Position numbers and translations under genes: made by a program. A stretch of DNA of 39,951 bases from UBA3775 sp051877895. Its GTDB lineage: Bacteria; Bacillota; Clostridia; Lachnospirales; Lachnospiraceae. The stretch lies in NCBI GenBank assembly GCA_051877895.1, contig JBJEJI010000066.1, forward strand, positions 1 through 39,951. Direction: 5' to 3'. Every line of letters begins with the position of its first letter. The first letter of the stretch is position 1. Positions 23,187 to 32,411 of the stretch are shown here, piece after piece. The notes below the pieces were generated by a model, which saw nothing but the letters and a program-made list of their open reading frames with translations, did not search any database and was not told the DNA's origin.

Positions 23187-24331
23187 AACGAACGGTGGTA
23201 TTTTTCCTGCTTTTTGTAAAAAGACTGTGCAAAAAGCCCTCATTTCTTATCATACTGTTACTGATGCCGGCCATGGTGCTGGGGCTTCGTCTTGTTTTGG
23301 AAAAGGATGATGAAACCGTATATGTGGCATTGTACAGTGAGGATGAGAAGACAAATCAAATTGTTGATGAACTGGTTAATTCAGAGGGAGCAGTGGCATA
23401 TTATAAGGCAGAAAGTGCCAGAAAATTAAGAGAAGACGTGCTGATAAAGCACGCAGAGTGCGGATTCGTCTTTTCAGATGGTGTCTGGGATGCCATGATA
23501 AGGGAAGAAGCCGAGGGTATGATTACAATCTATCAGAGCACGGAAACAACAAGCTCTGACCTTATAAAAGAAGAAGTATTTGCAGAAATATACTCCTTTC
23601 TGTCTCTGGATGTACTGGAATATTACCTGGAAAGCAGAGAGCCGGAGGATGGTCTGACCACAGGGGAAAGACATGCATATCTGGAAGAAAGATACAAAAT
23701 ATATTTAACAGAGGGCGGGACCTTTACAATTTCATATCCTGAAGGCGATGAGACCGTGGTCCGTGATGTGTCCTCCGTAGCGGCAGATAATTCCTATCTG
23801 ATGAAACCGGTAAGGGGAGTTCTGGCTGTATTCGTATTTATGGCAGCCATGGCAGGAGCTGTTTTCTGGGCGGTAGATGAGAAAAGCGGCGTATATAAAA
23901 CCATGGGATATAGTGAAAAGCCATTTGTAAACCTTTCGGTGGTATTTATTCCTACAGTTTTTGCGGGAATCATAGCACTTATCAGTTTTTTTATGGCAGG
24001 TGTTTCGCAGGGGTTCGTTAATGAGCTGTTTCGTATGTTTGTATATTGCCTTCTGCTGACCGGATATGCCGACATTATAAGGGCATTTACTTCTAACGCA
24101 GTTACTATTTGTGCCCTGCTTCCCATGATGACGGTAACATCCATAGTGGGTTGTAACATTGTAGTAAATATTGCACGTTATGTGGCAGGTGTGAACTATC
24201 TGCGGTGGTTTATTCCCGCCAATTATTATCTGGAAACCGCAGGAAATACAGCAGGCTGTTTTATTACCGCCGGTGTGGGACTGGTGCTTATTGCGGCAGC
24301 AGTTTTAATTGACAGAAAGAAAAGTTGTTAA
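23183..24331 (+). CDS. second ABC-2 type permease
   Basis: This 382-residue protein has the same topology as its neighbour: helix near residues 14-34, an external domain to about 205, then several helices (about 212-235, 250-275, 285-300, 315-335, 355-378). Its start overlaps the preceding stop (ATGA), indicating translational coupling. A short hairpin, CATCC/GGATG, lies just after the gene at about 24349-24362 and has no T run. Confidence 0.87.
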   Translation: MKRTVVFFLLFVKRLCKKPSFLIILLLMPAMVLGLRLVLEKDDETVYVALYSEDEKTNQIVDELVNSEGAVAYYKAESARKLREDVLIKHAECGFVFSDGVWDAMIREEAEGMITIYQSTETTSSDLIKEEVFAEIYSFLSLDVLEYYLESREPEDGLTTGERHAYLEERYKIYLTEGGTFTISYPEGDETVVRDVSSVAADNSYLMKPVRGVLAVFVFMAAMAGAVFWAVDEKSGVYKTMGYSEKPFVNLSVVFIPTVFAGIIALISFFMAGVSQGFVNELFRMFVYCLLLTGYADIIRAFTSNAVTICALLPMMTVTSIVGCNIVVNIARYVAGVNYLRWFIPANYYLETAGNTAGCFITAGVGLVLIAAAVLIDRKKSC

Positions 24332-24377
24332 AGCTTTTTATATAAAGGGCATCCATTTGGATGGGAACTGAGGAATT

Positions 24378-25379
24378 ATGAAACTGGGAACAGGAAATCT
24401 TAGTACTGCAGAGTTTGACAGAACGGTATCAAAGTTTGCCGGAAGCACTTATCTGGGAAAACCCTTCGCAGCAAGACGTGAAGGCCTGGATGTTGCAGCA
24501 CATTTAAGTAAGGCGGCGGATATAAAAAAGCGTCGCATGCTGTACACGGAAACCCTGAGAGGGGATGTTCCGTATTGTGGCGGACTGGCAGTGTACAGAA
24601 GCTGTCTGCAGGCACTGGCAGGTTGGATAAGACCGGTACAGGGTACGCTTACACTTACTTTTCCTGCAGAAGCAGTAGAAAAGCATATGAGACCATATAT
24701 TATTGCGGCTACAAATGCCGCATATGAAACCGGAATTCTGTTTTCGGATGTAACAGTGAGAAGGGCAGGGCTTGAATGTCCCGAGATTACTGTCAGTGTT
24801 ACAGGAACCCCTTTTGCACAAAGAGAGGAAGCCTCCGGTGGGAATTTTGGAAGCGAAGCCGGCATAGTATTAATCGGAAAGGCTGCCACAGAAGCAACTC
24901 TGATACTCAGAGAAAAAGAAGCAGAAAAGCTTGAAAATCTGTATGCCGGTCACTTCCTTGATACCACAGGACTAAAGCAGAAATTATATCCGGGAAAACT
25001 GATGGAACGCCTGGCAGCTTTTAACCGTTATGCAGTGGTCCCGGGTGAAGGCGGAATATTCGCCGCCCTCTGGGAGTTGTCCGAACAGCTTCATCTGGGC
25101 ATGCGTGTGGATTTGCAGAAGATTACGGTGGACCCTCTTACGGTGGAAATATGTGAAGTCTTAGATGTTTCCCCATATGAAATGCCTGGAGGCGGAGCCG
25201 TTCTTATGGTTACTACAGAGCCGGAGGCTGCAGTCGCGGTGTGCGCCGAGGCAGGGCAGACGGCAGCTGTTATCGGCGTATTAAACAAGTCAAACGACAA
25301 GCTGATTGTTAACGGAGATGAAGTACGTTATCTTGAACCCTTCAAAGGAGACAAGTTCAGCAGAGAATACCGTGGATAA
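24378..25379 (+). CDS. HypE/PurM-like (AIR synthase-related) protein
   Basis: This 333-residue protein resembles the C-terminal half of HypE and other PurM-fold ATP-binding enzymes. The segment GEGGIFAALWELSEQLHLGM (about residues 216-235) followed by VEICEVLDVSPYEMPGGGAVLM is the typical C-terminal PurM signature. The N-terminal half is divergent. Genuine HypE ends in a cysteine that is carbamoylated; this one ends REYRG, and no hydrogenase genes are nearby, so HypE function is unlikely. The start follows TGAGGA. Catalytic role is unknown. Confidence 0.75.
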   Translation: MKLGTGNLSTAEFDRTVSKFAGSTYLGKPFAARREGLDVAAHLSKAADIKKRRMLYTETLRGDVPYCGGLAVYRSCLQALAGWIRPVQGTLTLTFPAEAVEKHMRPYIIAATNAAYETGILFSDVTVRRAGLECPEITVSVTGTPFAQREEASGGNFGSEAGIVLIGKAATEATLILREKEAEKLENLYAGHFLDTTGLKQKLYPGKLMERLAAFNRYAVVPGEGGIFAALWELSEQLHLGMRVDLQKITVDPLTVEICEVLDVSPYEMPGGGAVLMVTTEPEAAVAVCAEAGQTAAVIGVLNKSNDKLIVNGDEVRYLEPFKGDKFSREYRG

Positions 25380-25455
25380 AACCCTTAATTAGGATAGGAA
25401 CCGAGGGGTATCGATAAATAGATTTGGGCAGAAAAGCCTTGAAATGGAGGAAAAA

Positions 25456-25938
25456 ATGGATATAGAAATTTTAAAAGCAATGGATCAGAATGCCAAGCTT
25501 ACAACAAGAGAACTGGCAGAAATGTTAGGCAAGGAAGAAGCCTATGTTGAAGAAGAAATAAAGGTAATGGAAAAAGAGCATGTAATCTGTGGTTATCCTA
25601 CTCTTATTGACTGGGATAAGGCAGGGGATGAGCGGGTAACGGCAATGATTGAAGTTACCGTAACACCCCAGAGAGGTATGGGATTTGATAAGATTGCAGA
25701 GAGGATTTATAAGTTTGAAGAGGTTGAAGCACTTTATCTGATGAGTGGCGGTTATGACCTTACAGTTATGATTGTAGGTAAAACTTTGCGTGAGGTTGCC
25801 GAGTTTGTTTCCTCAAAGCTGGCACCTATGGAATCCGTAGTCAGTACAGCTACTCATTTTGTACTTAAGAAATACAAAGAACACGGCCTTGAAATGGTCG
25901 GAGAAAAAGCAGATGAAAGGATGTTAATTACCCCATGA
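25456..25938 (+). CDS. Lrp/AsnC-family regulator
   Basis: This 160-residue protein has an N-terminal winged helix-turn-helix (MDIEILKAMDQNAKLTTREL, to about residue 50) and a C-terminal RAM ligand-binding/oligomer domain (about 65-150, containing LMSGGYDLTVMIVG). The ATG at 25456 is preferred because GGAGG lies 5 bp upstream; the earlier ATG at 25444 overlaps that site. Its stop overlaps the start of the aminotransferase gene (ATGA). The pair parallels B. subtilis yugG-yugH (an Lrp regulator beside an alanine aminotransferase), so it likely controls amino-acid metabolism including its partner. Confidence 0.92.
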   Translation: MDIEILKAMDQNAKLTTRELAEMLGKEEAYVEEEIKVMEKEHVICGYPTLIDWDKAGDERVTAMIEVTVTPQRGMGFDKIAERIYKFEEVEALYLMSGGYDLTVMIVGKTLREVAEFVSSKLAPMESVVSTATHFVLKKYKEHGLEMVGEKADERMLITP

Positions 25939-27113
25939 GAAATCCGTTAAATCAAGTAGTAACTGAGATGAAACCGTCAGGAATCAGAAAATTTTTCGAT
26001 ATTGTAAGCGAAATGAAGGACGCAATCAGTCTCGGTGTAGGTGAGCCTGACTTTGAAACTCCATGGCATATCTGTGAGGAAGGTATTTATTCCCTTGAAA
26101 AGGGTAAAACCCACTATACCTCTAATGCAGGTCTTATGGAACTGAGAACAGAAATCTGCCACTATATGAAGCGTCATTATGGACTGGAATATGAGCCAAA
26201 AGAAAATGTACTTATTACTGTAGGTGGCAGTGAGGCTATCGACCTTGCAATGCGTGTTATGCTTGAACCGGGTGAAGAGGTTATTATTCCTCAGCCAAGC
26301 TATGTTTCCTATGAACCATGCGTTTTATTGGCAGGCGGAGTGTCAAAAATAATTGACTTAAAAGCAGAAAATGAATTCAAGCTTACAGGAGAAGAGCTTC
26401 TTGAGGCTATTACAGATAAGACCAAGTGTCTGATTCTTCCTTTCCCTAACAATCCTACCGGTTCCATTATGACAAAAAGTGAGCTGGAGGACATTGCCCG
26501 CATTTGTATTGAGAAAGATATTATAGTTGTATCCGATGAAATTTACAGCGAGCTTACATATGGTGAGGAAAAGCATACCTCTATCGCATCCCTTCCCGGA
26601 ATGCAGGAGAGAACCATTGTTATTAATGGTTTCTCAAAGTCCCACGCAATGACCGGCTGGAGACTTGGATATGCATGCGGACCGGAGCTTCTGATTCAGC
26701 AGATGCTGAAGGTTCACCAGTTTGCCATAATGTGTGCTCCCACCACAAGCCAGTATGCTGCTGTGGAAGCACTGAAAAACGGAGACAAGGATGTAGAGCG
26801 TATGCGTCAGGCATATGACCAAAGACGCCGTTTTCTGATTGAAGAATTAAGAGATATGGGGCTTGAATGCTTTGAAGCAAAGGGTGCATTTTATGTATTT
26901 CCGTGCATTAAGAGCCTTAATATGACCAGTGATGAGTTTGCCACCCGGCTTCTTCACGAGGAAAAGGTTGCTGTTGTTCCGGGTACCGCTTTCGGTGAAT
27001 GTGGGGAGGGCTTCCTGAGAATTTCCTATGCATACAGCATTGACAATATTAAAATTGCACTGGAACGTATCCGTCGTTTTGTGGAAAGAAGAAGGGCAGA
27101 GCTGGAGAAATAA
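25935..27113 (+). CDS. PLP-dependent class I/II aminotransferase
   Basis: This 392-residue fold-type I aminotransferase has the PLP lysine K235 in NGFSKSHAMTGWRLGY, the phosphate-binding GGSEA near residue 95, the NNPTG motif near 166 and the SDEIYSEL motif near 196. The C-terminal arginine for the substrate carboxylate is in FLRISYA. It is closest in layout to alanine/aspartate aminotransferases of the YugH/PatA group. It is translationally coupled to the Lrp regulator and followed 2 bp later by trmL. The amino-acid substrate is not certain. Confidence 0.92.
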   Translation: MRNPLNQVVTEMKPSGIRKFFDIVSEMKDAISLGVGEPDFETPWHICEEGIYSLEKGKTHYTSNAGLMELRTEICHYMKRHYGLEYEPKENVLITVGGSEAIDLAMRVMLEPGEEVIIPQPSYVSYEPCVLLAGGVSKIIDLKAENEFKLTGEELLEAITDKTKCLILPFPNNPTGSIMTKSELEDIARICIEKDIIVVSDEIYSELTYGEEKHTSIASLPGMQERTIVINGFSKSHAMTGWRLGYACGPELLIQQMLKVHQFAIMCAPTTSQYAAVEALKNGDKDVERMRQAYDQRRRFLIEELRDMGLECFEAKGAFYVFPCIKSLNMTSDEFATRLLHEEKVAVVPGTAFGECGEGFLRISYAYSIDNIKIALERIRRFVERRRAELEK

Positions 27114-27115
27114 CC

Positions 27116-27610
27116 ATGGCGTTAAACATTGTCTTACATGAGCCGGAAATACCGGCAAATACAGGGAATATAGGGCGTACCTGTGTGGCAACAGGCACCA
27201 GACTGCATCTGATTGAGCCACTGGGTTTTTCCCTTGACGAGAAACACCTGAGAAGGGCCGGAATGGATTACTGGAAAGACCTGGACGTAACGGTTTATAA
27301 AAATTATGAGGATTTTCTTCAGAAAAATCCGAATGCAAAGATTTATTATGCAACCACCAAGGCAAGGCACTGCCATACCCATGTGTCATATGAGCCGGAC
27401 TGTTATATTATGTTTGGCAAGGAAAGTGCGGGAATTCCGGAGGAAATACTGAAGGAACATGAAGAAACCTGCGTCAGAATACCAATGATTGGAGATGTGC
27501 GATCCCTGAACCTGAGTAATTCTGTGGCGGTAGTACTTTATGAGGCACTCAGACAGAATAACTTCGAGGGAATGAATCTTAAGGGCGAGCTGCACAGACT
27601 ACACTGGTAG
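27116..27610 (+). CDS. trmL: tRNA (cytidine/uridine-34-2'-O)-methyltransferase TrmL
   Basis: This 164-residue SPOUT methyltransferase modifies the wobble ribose of tRNA(Leu) isoacceptors. Conserved segments are EPEIPANTGNIGRTC at the N-terminus, FGKESAGIPEEIL near residues 100-113 and IPMIGDVRSLNLSNSVAVVL near 122-141, which form the SAM-binding knot. Length matches TrmL. The ribosome binding site GGAG lies inside the 3' end of the aminotransferase gene. Confidence 0.95.
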   Translation: MALNIVLHEPEIPANTGNIGRTCVATGTRLHLIEPLGFSLDEKHLRRAGMDYWKDLDVTVYKNYEDFLQKNPNAKIYYATTKARHCHTHVSYEPDCYIMFGKESAGIPEEILKEHEETCVRIPMIGDVRSLNLSNSVAVVLYEALRQNNFEGMNLKGELHRLHW

Positions 27611-27694
27611 GAGTGCAGTGTCTGTTTTGGAGTAACGACATGCCGCAGAGGTACCTGGCTGTGGGCGGCATATAAGAAAGGGGTACAGAGAAGT

Positions 27695-30055
27695 ATGAAC
27701 GAACGGGTTCTGCATACTTTGGAATATGATAAAATCCTTGCTTCTCTGTGTGAGAAGGCAGGTTCGGAGGCAGGAAAGCGGATATGCAAGGATACCCTTC
27801 CCCTGTCCGACAGATATGAAATAGAACAGCGTCAGGAGGAAACCGCGGCAGCACTTTCACGAATTGAGCGGAAGGGCAGCCTGTCCTTTAGCGGAATTCC
27901 TGATGTGGGAGACATTATAAACAGAGTTGCCCTGAAGGCAACGCTCGGACCGGGGGAACTGAGAAAGGTTGCGGCACTTCTTTCCGTTACATTAAGGGTA
28001 AAGCAGTATGGTGACAGCAGTGAACTGACCGATGTTCTGACAGAACGCTTTTCCCTGATTGAACCGCTGGAATATATTGCAAGAGAAATCAACCGCTGTA
28101 TCATTTCCGAGGATGAAATTGCAGATGATGCAAGCCAGACGCTTTTGGGTATCCGAAGGCAGATGAGGCAGAAAAAGGCCAGGATAAGCGATAAAATCAC
28201 CGCTCTGGCAAGAGAGGCGGCAGAAGACGAAAAGCTGCAGGACAATCTGATTACCATGCGTAACGGCAGGTACTGTATTCCGGTAAAGGCGGAGTATAAA
28301 AACAAGGTGCCGGGCATGATACATGACCGCTCTTCAACCGGCAGCACATTTTTTATTGAACCTATTGAAATAGTGGAGCTGAATAATGAGATTCGTGAGC
28401 TGGAAATTAAAGAAAACGAGGAAATCGAAAGAATTCTTCAGATGCTCAGTGTTTCTCTTATACCTGAAATTGAAAATCTGAAATATGACGTAAAGGCACT
28501 TGGTGAGCTGGATGCAGTTTTTGCAAGAGGTTCTTTGGCGAAATCAATGAGAGCCCAGAGACCGAAATTTACGGAGAGTCACAGTATTGTACTGAAAAAG
28601 GCAAGACATCCGCTGATTCATCCAAAGCAGGTGGTGCCAATTGATTTAGAACTTGGTAAAAACTTTAACCTGTTAGTTATTACAGGACCAAATACAGGTG
28701 GCAAAACAGTAAGCTTAAAGACTATTGGATTGTTTCAGCTTATGGGACAGAGCGGACTTCATATCCCTGCTCTCGGTGGTTCCGAGCTTGGAATCTTTAC
28801 TGAGGTTTATGCAGATATAGGTGACGAGCAGAGCATTGAACAGTCTCTTTCCACCTTTTCTTCACATATGACACATACGGTTGAAATCCTTGACAAAGCA
28901 GATGAGAATTCACTGGTGTTGTTTGACGAGCTGGGAGCCGGAACCGATCCGGTTGAAGGTGCAGCACTTGCAATGGCAATTCTCAATGACCTGAATAACC
29001 GGAACGTGCGTACTATGGCTACTACCCATTACAGTGAGTTAAAGGCATATGCCCTGACTACTCCGGGAGTGACCAATGGTTCATGCGAATTTGATGTGGA
29101 GACATTGAAACCGACTTACAGACTGTTAATCGGAGTTCCGGGAAAAAGTAATGCTTTTGCCATTTCCTTAAGGCTTGGAATGTCAGAAGAAATTCTTGAC
29201 CATGCAAAATCTCTTGTGGGCGAGAAGGACAGAAGCTTTGATGACATGTTAAGAGAGCTTGAAGAACTCAGACATGATGCAGAGGTGGCAGAAAAAGAGG
29301 CGGCAGCAAAGCGTGACGAGGCAGAGAAAATCAGAGCTGAGCTTGCCGGGGAGAAGGAAAAACTGGACAAACGCAGAGACAAGGAAATCGAAAGAGCCAG
29401 AGAAGAGGCTGAAGAAATTCTGAGAAATGCCAAGGAATATGCAGACGAAACCATCCGAAAGATTAATAAACTAAGCAGAAACTTTGATATGAAGGATCTG
29501 GAGGAGGAACGCAGGGGACTTCGTAAGAAACTGGATGAGGTTGGACCTCAAAAAAGTGAAAAACAGATAAGAAAATCCACCCACAAAGCAGGGGATTTTA
29601 AAATCGGAGATACAGTTCACGTAATCAGCATGGATTTAAAAGGTACCATTCATACTTTGCCAAACAAAAAAGGACAGTGTACGGTAACCATGGGAATTAT
29701 GCAGTATCAGTGTAATATATCCGATTTGGAGATTGTGGAGGACGAAGTTAAACTTCCGGAAAAGGTTCAGAGGACAGGAGCCGGTCAGATAAGAATGAGT
29801 AAGTCCTTTGTTGTATCTCCGGAGATTAATCTGGTTGGAAAATATCCTGATGAAGCAGTAGCTGAGCTTGAGAAATATTTAGACGATGCATATCTGGCTC
29901 AGCTTGATAAGGTAAGAATTATCCATGGACGGGGAACAGGAGCCCTGAGAAAAGCGGTGCATGATTACCTGAAAAACTGCAGAAACGTAAAAAGCTTTCG
30001 TGTCGGAGAGTTTGGCGAGGGCGACCACGGCGTAACAATTGTGGAATTTAAATAA
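27695..30055 (+). CDS. mutS2: MutS2 ATPase
   Basis: This 786-residue protein has the MutS2 core domains, with Walker A GPNTGGKT at residues 331-338, a signature region STFSSHMTHT and Walker B LVLFDELGAGTDP. A long coiled coil (about 515-620), a small beta domain and a C-terminal Smr domain follow (about 710-786). MutS2 suppresses homologous recombination in some bacteria and in B. subtilis splits collided ribosomes. In the Smr domain the HGRGTG loop is intact, but the usual LDLRG motif reads INLVG. A short inverted repeat, ATGCCGC/GCGGCAT, lies in the 84-bp leader. The start at 27695 has AAAGGGG upstream. Confidence 0.95.
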   Translation: MNERVLHTLEYDKILASLCEKAGSEAGKRICKDTLPLSDRYEIEQRQEETAAALSRIERKGSLSFSGIPDVGDIINRVALKATLGPGELRKVAALLSVTLRVKQYGDSSELTDVLTERFSLIEPLEYIAREINRCIISEDEIADDASQTLLGIRRQMRQKKARISDKITALAREAAEDEKLQDNLITMRNGRYCIPVKAEYKNKVPGMIHDRSSTGSTFFIEPIEIVELNNEIRELEIKENEEIERILQMLSVSLIPEIENLKYDVKALGELDAVFARGSLAKSMRAQRPKFTESHSIVLKKARHPLIHPKQVVPIDLELGKNFNLLVITGPNTGGKTVSLKTIGLFQLMGQSGLHIPALGGSELGIFTEVYADIGDEQSIEQSLSTFSSHMTHTVEILDKADENSLVLFDELGAGTDPVEGAALAMAILNDLNNRNVRTMATTHYSELKAYALTTPGVTNGSCEFDVETLKPTYRLLIGVPGKSNAFAISLRLGMSEEILDHAKSLVGEKDRSFDDMLRELEELRHDAEVAEKEAAAKRDEAEKIRAELAGEKEKLDKRRDKEIERAREEAEEILRNAKEYADETIRKINKLSRNFDMKDLEEERRGLRKKLDEVGPQKSEKQIRKSTHKAGDFKIGDTVHVISMDLKGTIHTLPNKKGQCTVTMGIMQYQCNISDLEIVEDEVKLPEKVQRTGAGQIRMSKSFVVSPEINLVGKYPDEAVAELEKYLDDAYLAQLDKVRIIHGRGTGALRKAVHDYLKNCRNVKSFRVGEFGEGDHGVTIVEFK

Positions 30056-30109
30056 AGGTTATTAAAACAAGTAAATAAAGACTTCAATAATAAGGAAAAC
30101 ATACCAGGT

Positions 30110-30115
30110 TATAAT
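30110..30115 (+). promoter_or_regulatory. possible -10 box of the two-component operon
   Basis: A perfect TATAAT lies about 100 bp before the response regulator start. No -35 box is visible at 16-18 bp, so the promoter may need an activator, possibly the response regulator itself. Confidence 0.35.
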
Positions 30116-30213
30116 AATTAGAGAAACATTAGTAACTGATAATAAGGAGAAATTATAGTTTAAACTTATGTATATCTGCTTCACAAGCGGACACATAGTA
30201 TGGAGGAATGAAC

Positions 30214-30936
30214 GTGTCAGACAATCATAAAATACTAATAGTGGACGATGATAAAAACATCGCAGAACTGCTGGTATTGTATTTTACAAAAGAGTTTTTT
30301 GATACCAGAATCAGTAGTGACGGACTGCAGGCAGTTAAGGACTTTGAGGAGTATAAGCCTGATATTGTACTGCTTGATTTAATGCTTCCGGGAATTGACG
30401 GATATGAGGTTTGTAAAAAAATCCGTGCAGTGAGCAACACCCCTATCATTATTATGAGTGCCAAGGGTGAAACCTTTGACAAGGTGCTGGGGCTTGAACT
30501 GGGTGCAGATGATTATGTAATGAAGCCTTTTGACGGCAAGGAAATGGTTGCAAGAGTAAAGGCAGTTCTTCGAAGAACCGCAAACCAGGCTGCACCTGCT
30601 GTGGAAAATACAGTAAAAGAGGAAGAAAAAGGAGAAAGTGTAAGCTATCAGGATTTATTCGTAAGTTTGACAAATTACACAGTGGTTTATAAAAATAAAA
30701 CACTTTCCCTCCCTCCGAAGGAACTGGAGCTTTTATATTATCTTGCTGTTCATCCAAACCAGGTTTTCACAAGAGAACAGCTGCTGGATGATGTATGGGG
30801 CTACGATTATGTGGGTGACACACGGACAGTAGATGTACATATTAAACGTCTCCGTGAGAAAATCCATGACGGTGAAAACTGGAGCCTTTCTACCGTATGG
30901 GGAAAGGGCTATAAATTTGAGGTCGGCCGCAGATGA
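30214..30936 (+). CDS. OmpR-family response regulator
   Basis: This 240-residue regulator has a receiver domain (about residues 4-118) with the acidic pair in VDDD, phosphorylated aspartate D55 in LLDLMLPG, threonine/serine in MSAKG and K in VMKPF. The C-terminal OmpR winged helix (about 143-238) includes REQLLDDVWGYDYVGDTRTV and WGKGYKFE. A GTG start at 30214 is preferred: GGAGG (30202-30206) is 7 bp away, whereas the ATG at 30208 is only 1 bp after it. Its stop overlaps the kinase start (ATGA). A 25-residue linker rich in Glu/Lys joins the domains. Confidence 0.95.
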   Translation: MSDNHKILIVDDDKNIAELLVLYFTKEFFDTRISSDGLQAVKDFEEYKPDIVLLDLMLPGIDGYEVCKKIRAVSNTPIIIMSAKGETFDKVLGLELGADDYVMKPFDGKEMVARVKAVLRRTANQAAPAVENTVKEEEKGESVSYQDLFVSLTNYTVVYKNKTLSLPPKELELLYYLAVHPNQVFTREQLLDDVWGYDYVGDTRTVDVHIKRLREKIHDGENWSLSTVWGKGYKFEVGRR

Positions 30937-32348
30937 AAAAAGGAAGCTTAAAGAAAAAGTTAGTTCTGACCAATCTGGTATGTGTTCTGACCTACTTTCT
31001 GCTGGCCAATATTCCTTTTAAGATGTTTATGACATCAAAAGCGGAAGAGAGCTTTGTTAACGATCTGAAGGATTCCGGTTATTATATGGTGGATGAGTAT
31101 GTTACTGCTGCTGCAAACGGAGAAGAAATTACTCAGGATAAGTTCGAAAAATTGCTGAAGACAGCGGATCATTATACCGGATTTCGTTACTGGGTGGTAA
31201 AAACAGATGGTGAGATAATTATCGATACAGGAACAGACAGCGCCAAAGGGGTCAACGTGACCCACATTCAGGCAGATTATCTGGATCAGACGGTACTCAA
31301 ACACCGAAAGCTGGAGGGACTGATTGACTATGACTGCATATCTGTTATCTGCCCTATGAATTATGACTACACTATACGGGGTTATCTGGTCCTTCACGGG
31401 AATTATACATCCATATCGGACAGCATTGAAGACACTATGTTCTGGGTAAATATTGCCGGAGTCATGGTATCTCTTATTATGATGATGGTTGCCATTTGTA
31501 ATTCGTTTTATTATACCAAGGTTATAAATAGGCTGATTGAGCTTACGGTTTCATATACGGACGGTAAATTTGACGACCGGATGAATATGAAGCTTTTGGA
31601 TGAGCATCAGAAGCTGGCAAATGCCATTGTATGTCTTGCAGAAAAAACGGAGGGCCTGATAGAGTATCAGAAAAATTTTATTGCAAACGTGTCTCATGAT
31701 TTCAGGTCACCGCTTACTTCCATTAAAGGATACACGGAGGCTATGAAGGAAGGCATTATTCCGCCGGAGGCACAGGGCAAGTATCTGGATATTATTCTGT
31801 TTGAGACGGAACGTCTCACAGGGCTGACCCAGAGTCTTCTTCAGTTAAACGAATTTGACAATAAAGGCGTTAAGCTGGTTATGTCAAAGTTTAATATATG
31901 CCAGATGATTAAGCAGTCTGCAGCCACATTTGAAGCAAAATGTGCGGAAAAGAAGCTGAAAATCCGTCTGGTTCTGGCAGAAAGGGAAATATGGGTTCAG
32001 GCTGATAAAAGCAAGATTCAGCAGGTGCTTCATAACCTTATTGATAATGCCATAAAATTCAGTAATGACGATAACCTGATTGTTATTACGGTTTCGGAAA
32101 AGGACGATAAGGTTTTTGTTTCGGTAAGAGATTATGGTATTGGAATTCCGAGAGCTTCTTTGAGTCAGGTGTGGGAACGGTTTTATAAAACCGATCTGTC
32201 CAGAGGAAAAGATAAAAAGGGAACCGGACTTGGTTTGTCCATTACGAAACAGATTATTAATGCACACGAAGAGAATATTACAGTAGACAGTGTAGTAGGA
32301 GAAGGAACTGAATTTAAATTCAGTTTGAAACGAGTTGAGAAACCATAA
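30933..32348 (+). CDS. membrane sensor histidine kinase
   Basis: This 471-residue kinase has a membrane helix near residues 10-27, an external sensor domain (about 30-165), a second helix (about 168-190), a HAMP-like linker, then HisKA with H255 in NVSHDFRSPLTS. The ATP-binding domain has the N box LHNLIDNAIKFS, G1 DYGIGIP and G2 GTGLGLSI. It pairs with the OmpR-type regulator through an ATGA overlap. The external domain was not recognised. The next gene, 63 bp downstream, encodes an inactive HtrA-like membrane protein and may be part of the same pathway. Confidence 0.95.
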   Translation: MKKGSLKKKLVLTNLVCVLTYFLLANIPFKMFMTSKAEESFVNDLKDSGYYMVDEYVTAAANGEEITQDKFEKLLKTADHYTGFRYWVVKTDGEIIIDTGTDSAKGVNVTHIQADYLDQTVLKHRKLEGLIDYDCISVICPMNYDYTIRGYLVLHGNYTSISDSIEDTMFWVNIAGVMVSLIMMMVAICNSFYYTKVINRLIELTVSYTDGKFDDRMNMKLLDEHQKLANAIVCLAEKTEGLIEYQKNFIANVSHDFRSPLTSIKGYTEAMKEGIIPPEAQGKYLDIILFETERLTGLTQSLLQLNEFDNKGVKLVMSKFNICQMIKQSAATFEAKCAEKKLKIRLVLAEREIWVQADKSKIQQVLHNLIDNAIKFSNDDNLIVITVSEKDDKVFVSVRDYGIGIPRASLSQVWERFYKTDLSRGKDKKGTGLGLSITKQIINAHEENITVDSVVGEGTEFKFSLKRVEKP

Positions 32349-32411
32349 GACTTGTGAGCTTGCATAAGCTTAGGTCCGGACAGCACATCAGGTGCAGTTA
32401 TGGAGGAAAAG

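Noticed and set aside
24378..25379. Calling the PurM-fold protein a true HypE
   Set aside because: The terminal cysteine required for HypE function is absent and no other hydrogenase maturation genes are present.
26847..27389. 180-codon minus-strand frame opposite the aminotransferase and trmL
   Set aside because: Shadow of two well-supported genes, with no recognisable domain.
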